DNA from: Coptis chinensis | Taxonomy: Eukaryota > Streptophyta > Magnoliopsida > Ranunculales > Ranunculaceae | Direction: 5' to 3' | NCBI GenBank assembly: GCA_015680905.1 | Contig: CM027378.1 | Coordinates: 59,669,501 to 59,733,500 of the forward strand | Length of the DNA stretch: 64,000 nt | Part shown: positions 57,886-64,000 of the stretch, one piece after another | Layout: the number at the start of each line of letters is the position of its first letter | Numbering within the stretch: the stretch's first letter is position 1 | Position numbers and translations under genes: made by a program | Notes under the pieces: model-generated | The model's database searches: none | What the model saw: the letters and a program-made list of their open reading frames with translations, nothing else | Told to the model about the DNA's origin: nothing

Positions 57886-59328
57886 GCTTTGGTACAAGAA
57901 AATGGACTTTTGCCCACGGATGCCCAGTATTTTTAGCTATGGTTATCAACCCTTGCATACTTTCTTACGAATTTTGATTGTAGCAAATAGGTTTACGAGT
58001 TTTTAACCTTGACATCTTAGCAAGGTAAGTAGCGATTTTTTTCGTTGCGAGCACCGATTTTTTTTTCTAGGGTTTTATTTTAAAATTGGAAGAATAGATT
58101 TTTTCAATTTTTTTGCTCGATTTATTGGCTTTTAATCGAACATTATATGAAGAGGTTAGATGGTGTTGGGTTTTGCTCAGTATTAGAAGAAGAACTTGTG
58201 GATGATGTCATTCTATTTCACGGTTCGATTCTCCATAGTCATTACCCTAATCAGATGAAATATTAATGTGGAGCTTAATTTTCCATAGATTTTTTTTTTT
58301 TCTGTTTTGCAGTTCGGGAAGTGGTTTTGCAGTTGAAGCCTTTACTAACAGAAGACAAACTTTTAGTGTCATTCTTCTGCTGGAATACCAACTTTGCTTT
58401 ATTCTGAGGTTTGCATATGAATTTAGTCCAAGTGGACCCATATCAACTTCTCATAGTTTGTTGATTTGTTGTTATAGACTCTATTTGTGCACCATGTGAT
58501 CTTTAAGTGTGTCTTTGATGGCTAGCATGAATATTGTGGCATTTTACATCAAGGCGGGCCACGGTAGTTTTGATCTTTTGGTATCATAGATTATGTGCAG
58601 TTTTGTTTTGTCCTCTAATAGTTTGTGAGTTTCATTTTCTACCTATTTTTTTCGTTATGTTGCTCTGCTACAATCTCACTTCTTGCATATGCATTAATTT
58701 GAATTTCCATTTTGTTACCTTTTCTTTTTGTGTCTAGCTAACTCCGATTGGGATATCTATTTTCGCAGAATTGGGTAGGTCATGGTTGTCGATAAGTGTG
58801 GTGCCAAATACTCCTATTTGTTGTTGGTCGCAAAAATGTATCACACCCAAAACTGAATTATCCACTTTAGCGCATTATACCATCTCTTTGAGCACAACAC
58901 AACATAGTGAAGGAAATGAGTTAGCTCGTTACTCTCCATAGTTTGGAAGCACGGAACCGATCAATCGTGCCCCAAGTTCTAATGGAACCGATATTCTTCA
59001 TCCACAGATTTTTTTTACCCCTGCTTTCAAAACAGAATTTAGTCAATTTACAAATGAAATCTCTTATTTGTTCCGCAAAAAGATTGCCTTGTAGGCTTGT
59101 ACCAAGTACCAACTAGGGTACAACTGCACAACTGTGCCGCATCCCCAAGGAACCCAGTGGTCGGATGTGTGACTTCATAATATTCAGTGCAACTGAATTA
59201 CGTTTACAAGTTAACACAAGAATTTTTTTCTTAATAGCAATTCTTTTATTTTGTTCTTGGAACCAGTTCGGTTTTAAAATTTTTTACCGTGGCGCCCTTT
59301 CAATTGTCTAAATTGGTTTCTTTTTTGT
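57886..59328. other. Stretch upstream of SEN2
   Basis: No homology seen after the Athila break. Small ORFs look random. It may contain the SEN2 promoter and 5' UTR intron. Confidence 0.4.
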
Positions 59329-59380
59329 AGGCTTCGAAGTGGCGATTCTTTGAGACAACATCTTTCATTCTAACATCCGG
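59329..59380 (+). other. Candidate non-coding 5' exon of SEN2
   Basis: Flanked by a strong acceptor (TTTTTTGTAG before 59330) and donor (CCG/GTATGT at 59381). CCCTAG near 59550 could accept the next exon, which holds the ATG. Unproven. Confidence 0.35.
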
Positions 59381-59567
59381 TATGTTCATATCGATCTTAG
59401 ATAATCTTTACAAATTTTCTTGTTATGCGCTCTTCATCTTTCAACCTCTTTTATTTGTCACTTTTTAAATTATCAGGTTTGATGTTTTTATTTTTGTCTA
59501 TTATTAAATGTCATTTGTTAAATTACATTAATTCTTACGCATTTTCCCTAGATTTTTATCTTTCACG

Positions 59568-60314
59568 ATGGTTGTATTTGGGACAAGATGGAAGGGAAAA
59601 GGTTTCGAGGCTTTTGCTCTGTCAAATCCCATGTCAAAAATAGTTTCAAGGCTTCAAAATTCTCTAACTGAATCAAAAGCATCTGGATTGCTCATGGATC
59701 GTGTTGTGGATGTGATCGATATTGTCTTTGTACTTCTTGAAGTTGAGCTTGAACAAGCTAATTTACTTGATCAAGCTTGCTTTGGTTGTCACATTGTCAC
59801 AGCCTGTAAGGATAAGAAACACTATGAGTTGAGTTTGGAGGAAGCTTTTTACCTTTGTCATTCTTTAAAGTGTCTTGAGGTTGTATGGAGAGATAAATGT
59901 CTCGAGAATGATGAACTATGGGAGTTTATGACGTCAAGGAGAAAACTGTTTCCGATTTTCTACAAGGCCTATTCTCATCTTAGAGTGAAAAACTGGGTTG
60001 TGAAATCTGAAATTAAATATGGCGTGGATTTTGTGGCATACCGTCATCATCCTTCTCTGGTTCACTCTAAATATGCGGTGATTGTACTGAAAGGCAATGA
60101 GGATATAACACGCTTGATGGCTTGGCCTTCTTTTCATGCCATATTACGACTTGAAGATGGTGTTGCCAAAACATTGTTGCTTCTTCACATCAATAATGTT
60201 CATGATAGGGTCTCATCTTCATGTTTCGAGCATTACATTGTCGAGGAACAAATACTTGCTAGATGGAATCCGGAGCAATGTCACGAGGAACATATAACCG
60301 GATCTTGGATTTGA
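59568..60314 (+). CDS. SEN2: tRNA-splicing endonuclease subunit Sen2-like
   Basis: A single intact frame of 248 residues from ATG 59568 to TGA 60312-60314. The start is supported by GTRWKGKGFEA and NPMSKIVSRLQNSL, which look like the usual N-terminus. A mid-region DQACFGCHIVTA and LSLEEAFYLCHSLKCLEV form the N-domain. The catalytic domain follows with KNWVVKSEIKYGVDFVAYRH. The three residues expected for catalysis are present: Tyr151, His166 and Lys201 (YGVDF, LVHS, VAKTLL). In the heterotetrameric Sen2-Sen15-Sen34-Sen54 enzyme, Sen2 cuts the 5' splice site of nuclear pre-tRNAs. A stretch near residues 41-58 (MDRVVDVIDIVFVLL) looks longer than expected after SGLL. Coding exon intronless. A broken tandem copy follows 284 bp downstream. 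Confidence 0.88.
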   Translation: MVVFGTRWKGKGFEAFALSNPMSKIVSRLQNSLTESKASGLLMDRVVDVIDIVFVLLEVELEQANLLDQACFGCHIVTACKDKKHYELSLEEAFYLCHSLKCLEVVWRDKCLENDELWEFMTSRRKLFPIFYKAYSHLRVKNWVVKSEIKYGVDFVAYRHHPSLVHSKYAVIVLKGNEDITRLMAWPSFHAILRLEDGVAKTLLLLHINNVHDRVSSSCFEHYIVEEQILARWNPEQCHEEHITGSWI

Positions 60315-60598
60315 GTAAGAATCTTGTAATTTAGAAAATAATTTATGCCGGTTTTACGTCGATCGATAGGAAACTTTATGTCAATTATCAAGTAAAAACA
60401 GTTCACGGAAGTCTAATTTAAGAAGCATTGCATCGATTTTTTAAATCAAATAACTATGGTGCATCTTCCTTATGTTTGTTCTAATGTATTTTTGGGACGG
60501 GACCTTCGTGATGCTATCCATCATGTCCAAAGGTCTCCTCATTATCATTTCAACAAGTTCTCGGTTTGTCAAAATCTAACTCTTACTTCCCCATCTCA
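60315..60598. other. Spacer between SEN2 and its pseudogene
   Basis: Includes SEN2 3' flank. No signal is distinct enough to call. Confidence 0.4.
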
Positions 60599-61308
60599 AT
60601 GATGGTGGATTTAAACACAAGATGGAAGGGAAGGGTTCAAAAGCTATTGCTCTTGCAAATCCTATGTCAAAAATTGTTGCACAACTTCAATCTTCTCTAT
60701 CCCAGTCAAAGGCATGTGGATTGCTTGTCGGCCTTGTTTGTACTTCTTCAAGTGGGGCTTGAACAAGCTGATCTACTTAATAGAGCGTGTTTTGGTCATC
60801 CCATTATCACAGCAATGAAGATAGTCAATGGTATGAGTTGAGTTTGGAGGAAGCTTTTACATTGCCATTTTCTAAAATGTCTTGATATTGTTGGGAAGAA
60901 TCACTGCTTCCAAAATATTGAGAAAGTATGGCAGTTTATGAAGTCAAAGAGAGCCCTATTTCCAATTTCTTACAAGGTATTATCATCTGCGAGCAAAAAA
61001 AATTGGTTTGTGAGGTCGAGAATTCAAGTATGGTGTGAACTTTGTGGCCTATAGTCATCATCCTTCTCTTGTTCATTCCGAGTATGTCCTTGTATCGAGA
61101 ATGTAATAGTAGTAGAAATGCTCGCTTGCTTGCATGGCCCGACCTTCATGCCACAGTTCGCCTTGAAGGTGGTGTTGCCAAGACATTGTTAGTTCTTCAT
61201 ATAGAGAAAAATGGTTGTGACAGTCTCCTCTTCATGTTTCAAACAGTCACCAGATGGAGTTCAGAGCAATGCCGAGAGAATAAGAAGTTGTTGAATAAAA
61301 GAACTTAG
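60599..61308 (+). pseudogene. SEN2 tandem pseudogene
   Basis: Collinear with SEN2 from TRWKG to the WSSEQCRE end. It is broken by several one- or two-base indels (first near 60632), a deletion after the N-terminal LLVG segment, and a TGA near 60840. The active-site stretch survives as YGVNFVAY (Asp to Asn next to the catalytic Tyr), LVHS and GVAKTLLVLH, each in a different frame from the start. Its tail is closer in style to typical Sen2 proteins in places (ARLLAWPDLHATVRLEGG), so both copies derive from a common gene. Confidence 0.9.
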
Positions 61309-61738
61309 TCAGAGATGTAACACACTTTTTAGCTATGTGTTGATGTGTTGGCCTTCTGCCTATGTAGTTTCAAAAGAGATCTCGTTTCAAAACTCACAAC
61401 TTGCAGATAACAGTCAATGTTACGATTGTTACCTTCTTGGTTGAATAAGTAGTGATGACAGCAAGTGCTCATCAGAAACACGAGTTCTGTGAGAATGAAG
61501 GCATCTAGTCTCCTGAACGTGAGCAAGGCGGTCAAGTTTTTGCAGAGATTGCAGGATACTGTTTTTGATGATGAAGAAGTGTGTTTCAAGAGGTAGTTGG
61601 TGGAGATGAAGCAGGATAATGTTTTGATGATGAGGGTAAAATTGGTTGGTTTTAAAAAAATGTATCAGACAAAGGTTGTGTCATGTCTTACCATGATCAT
61701 CACCCCCATTGGACATCGGAAAGGTCTCACAGGGTTAG
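61309..61738. other. Gene-free stretch
   Basis: Between the SEN2 pseudogene and the LINE. No recognised feature. Confidence 0.4.
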
Positions 61739-64000
61739 TTGAAGTTTTGCTGGATTTCCAAAAATTACGGCAACAGACAATCCCTTCTTGATCCTGCCCG
61801 ATTATTTCGTTGGGGCAAATCATGTGTCCATACCCAACTTAACCTGAAAGTTTTTTTCCAATCCAATTTTGGCCTTTCTTCCTCACCATTCCAACTCAGC
61901 CTCCCCAAAAACCAAACTGTACACGCTCCTGTATCACCTATCACCTATATCCCAAAATCACTCCAACCACTCAACGTCAAGTCCACTTCTTTTTTTCAGG
62001 AGGCAATCATCACCACCACTCTTGGCACTATACCATTCTACAGAACTCAAATGAACCCCCACGCAACATGCTGGACGTTCTGTAACTTCACTGATCAGAG
62101 TATCTGTGGCCACAAATCTTTTCAAAGCATAACCATCAGCACCACCTGCTGGGTACAACCACCTATAAAAGGGTTACTTCATCCTTCTTCCACTCCAACA
62201 GCAACACCTTTTCACATACCACCCAACGTCTACCCAATGGACACTACAAATAAAGACCACCGACATCTTTCTTTGCAGATTAATTTAGGGTCGTCCACCA
62301 CTACAACTACTGGCCACGGAACCCATGCTTTGCCCTCCAACTACAGAAACAAAGGTAAGGCACCACTGACGGAGGACTCTTCCACCCCACAAGACACGTA
62401 TCTTTTACCTTCAGATGGTCAAAATATTCTCCCACTGGATAATCGGATGACATTACTTTTCAATAAGCATAACAGTTTCACTCTAATGGGGAAGATACTT
62501 GTGGACAAAACTGGGTACAACACTATCAAATTGGATCTCACTACTGACTTGGGATCCAATTCGACCGATTAAATCAATGGTATACCCGGGGAGGGCTCTT
62601 TGAATTTGTGTTCAAGTAACGGGAGGATCAGAGTTCATCCTAGAAAATCAACCATGGAATCCGGCAAGAACTACTTTCTGATTAAGACCATGGAAGGAAT
62701 ACTCTCTAGATAGAGCATTTCCGGAAGCTATCTTCGGATTCATCTTGTAAACCTCCCTCATTGCTATTATGCCGAACAAGCGGTTAAGTAGTATTCTCGA
62801 TCGTGTAAGCGTCCCAAAAGTGGCGAAGTTCTTTTCATTAGCATTCCCTCACGGAACGGAAGATGATGCACCACCTCGTTGCATGGTGAAAGCAAAAATT
62901 AAAATAGCGGTGGATAAACCAATAGCAGCTGGTGCAGCACTCCCATCCACATTTGGGAGTATCTGGGTTGAATATGCATATGAACATCTACCTCTGGTCT
63001 GTTTTCGATGTGGCATTCTCGGGCACAGCTATAAACAATGTACTGCAAATATACCCCCTCCAGGCTATCAACGGGTTGACCCTTTCACCGGAACAAAACC
63101 TCTCTTCACATCAAAGCTCCGGTTCAATTCAAACAAACATCACCACACCCCCACCAATGATCAACACCCTCTGATATTCCACAACCCCTTGAAAACTGTA
63201 TCTGTATAGCAAAACATAACCAAGAATGCACATCATAGTAACCCGGAAATTCCTCAGACTTCGATCAATCCTGTCCCCCAACCTCAATCAACAGTTAGTC
63301 AACACATCATAACCCCGGCTGTCACGGAACATCCACCTTTACCTACTACCCACTCCACATGTTTAACACTCAAACCACCTGATTTTAGGGTGACACCACA
63401 TGCACCCTGCTTTCAAGGATCCGGGCAAATCTTACCAATCATGCACCCTACTTTCAAGGATCTGGACACTTCCCCTACACCCACCAAACCCTTTCCAGTC
63501 AGGAAATATAAGCCAAGACTTGCATCCAGCATCTTGAAGGGCCAACCAATCATCACAAAAATCCAAAATCCCACCCCAACTACTCTCTGCCACACAGTCT
63601 ATCATACCCCACAACTTATTCTTGAACCAAATCAAACATTTCTACCTTCCTCTGACTTCATCCCTGACACCCCACCTATAGAGATGCAAACGACGAAGCT
63701 CATGTTCACAGCTGTACCCTCATTCATACCTACAGAACAAACACACTCACTTGTTCCAACCTCTATTTCCCATCATCCCTCACCTTCACACATATCACCC
63801 ACTTCTGATATCGAATTGCTCCTCGGAGGCAAATGCTCGATACCCATTCAAGGCATGAAGAAACAGAAACTAGATGCCTCAAAAAATCAAGTCATCCTAG
63901 ATGTTAACCAAGTTCTGGAAAGCTGTTTCTTTCAATCACCAAGCCTCAAACGAAAATTCACTCTCATGAAACTTTCTGAGGACAGTTCTACCCATAATGC
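61739..64000 (+). pseudogene. LINE ORF1, continues beyond the window
   Basis: First part: an open frame to 62572 with a plausible ATG at 62051, rich in Thr/Ser/Pro/His, ending near an FTLMGKILVDKT motif that resembles the start of the DUF4283-type domain of plant LINE ORF1. After stops at 62570, about 62711 and a frameshift near 62775, 62769-63209 reads SSILDRVSVPKVAKFFSLAF, EYAYEHLPLVCFRCGILGHS and the complete C-x2-C-x4-H-x4-C zinc knuckle (CFRCGILGHSYKQC, about 62998-63040). A TAG at 63207-63209 is followed by the same frame, open for 263 codons to base 64000, Pro/Thr-rich. ORF1 binds LINE RNA. ORF2 would lie to the right. Confidence 0.8.

Overview
This window is transposon-rich nuclear DNA of a flowering plant, probably a eudicot; I cannot name the species. 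The evidence is a spliced plastid-protein gene of the SCO2/CYO1 type, an open reading frame for the tRNA-splicing endonuclease Sen2 subunit, and plant-type Athila-like and Tat-like Ty3/gypsy retrotransposons, CACTA transposons, LINEs and MITEs. Only two protein genes look like working host genes: SCO2/CYO1 (37978-39427) and SEN2 (59568-60314). Each has a degraded local duplicate.

Layout. 1-6732 is a minus-strand LTR retrotransposon running off the left edge (LTR 5181-6732, gag 4457-3000, a plant-transposon-type ORF at 619-1, no visible pol). It carries a short 5'-truncated LINE (901-1364) with a perfect 18-bp target duplication, and it abuts a second gag fragment (6733-7290). 7441-8018 is old SCO2-flank duplication.

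8019-37254 is a four-level nest. A Tat-like gypsy element (LTRs 8019-8414 and 36872-37254, target duplication AAATT) was hit by a CACTA transposon (15494-31974, target duplication GTT). The CACTA was hit by an Athila-like element (17103-28983, target duplication ACTGG), whose 5' LTR was then hit by a foldback MITE (18498-18749, target duplication TATCTATA). The CACTA also carries an intronless bHLH transcription-factor fragment. The Tat element carries an antisense multi-exon ORF (33664-36375) with consensus splice sites, next to a 16-copy 69-bp array built around a 16-bp palindrome.

37255-48420 is the SCO2 neighbourhood: the intact gene, then a pseudogene copy split by a second CACTA-like element (41232-46517), then further copies of the SCO2 upstream block. 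One of those copies is interrupted by a PIF/Harbinger-like MITE (47761-48201) whose empty site survives at about 37408. 48421-54287 has no recognisable gene. 54288-57885 is a second, truncated Athila copy. SEN2 and its tandem pseudogene occupy 59329-61308, and a LINE ORF1 runs from about 61740 off the right edge.

Decay pattern: retroelement ORFs are broken mainly by nonsense changes explained by C-to-T or G-to-A, many in CHG context, as expected for long-methylated plant DNA. All identifications are from reading the sequence and family knowledge; no database search was run.
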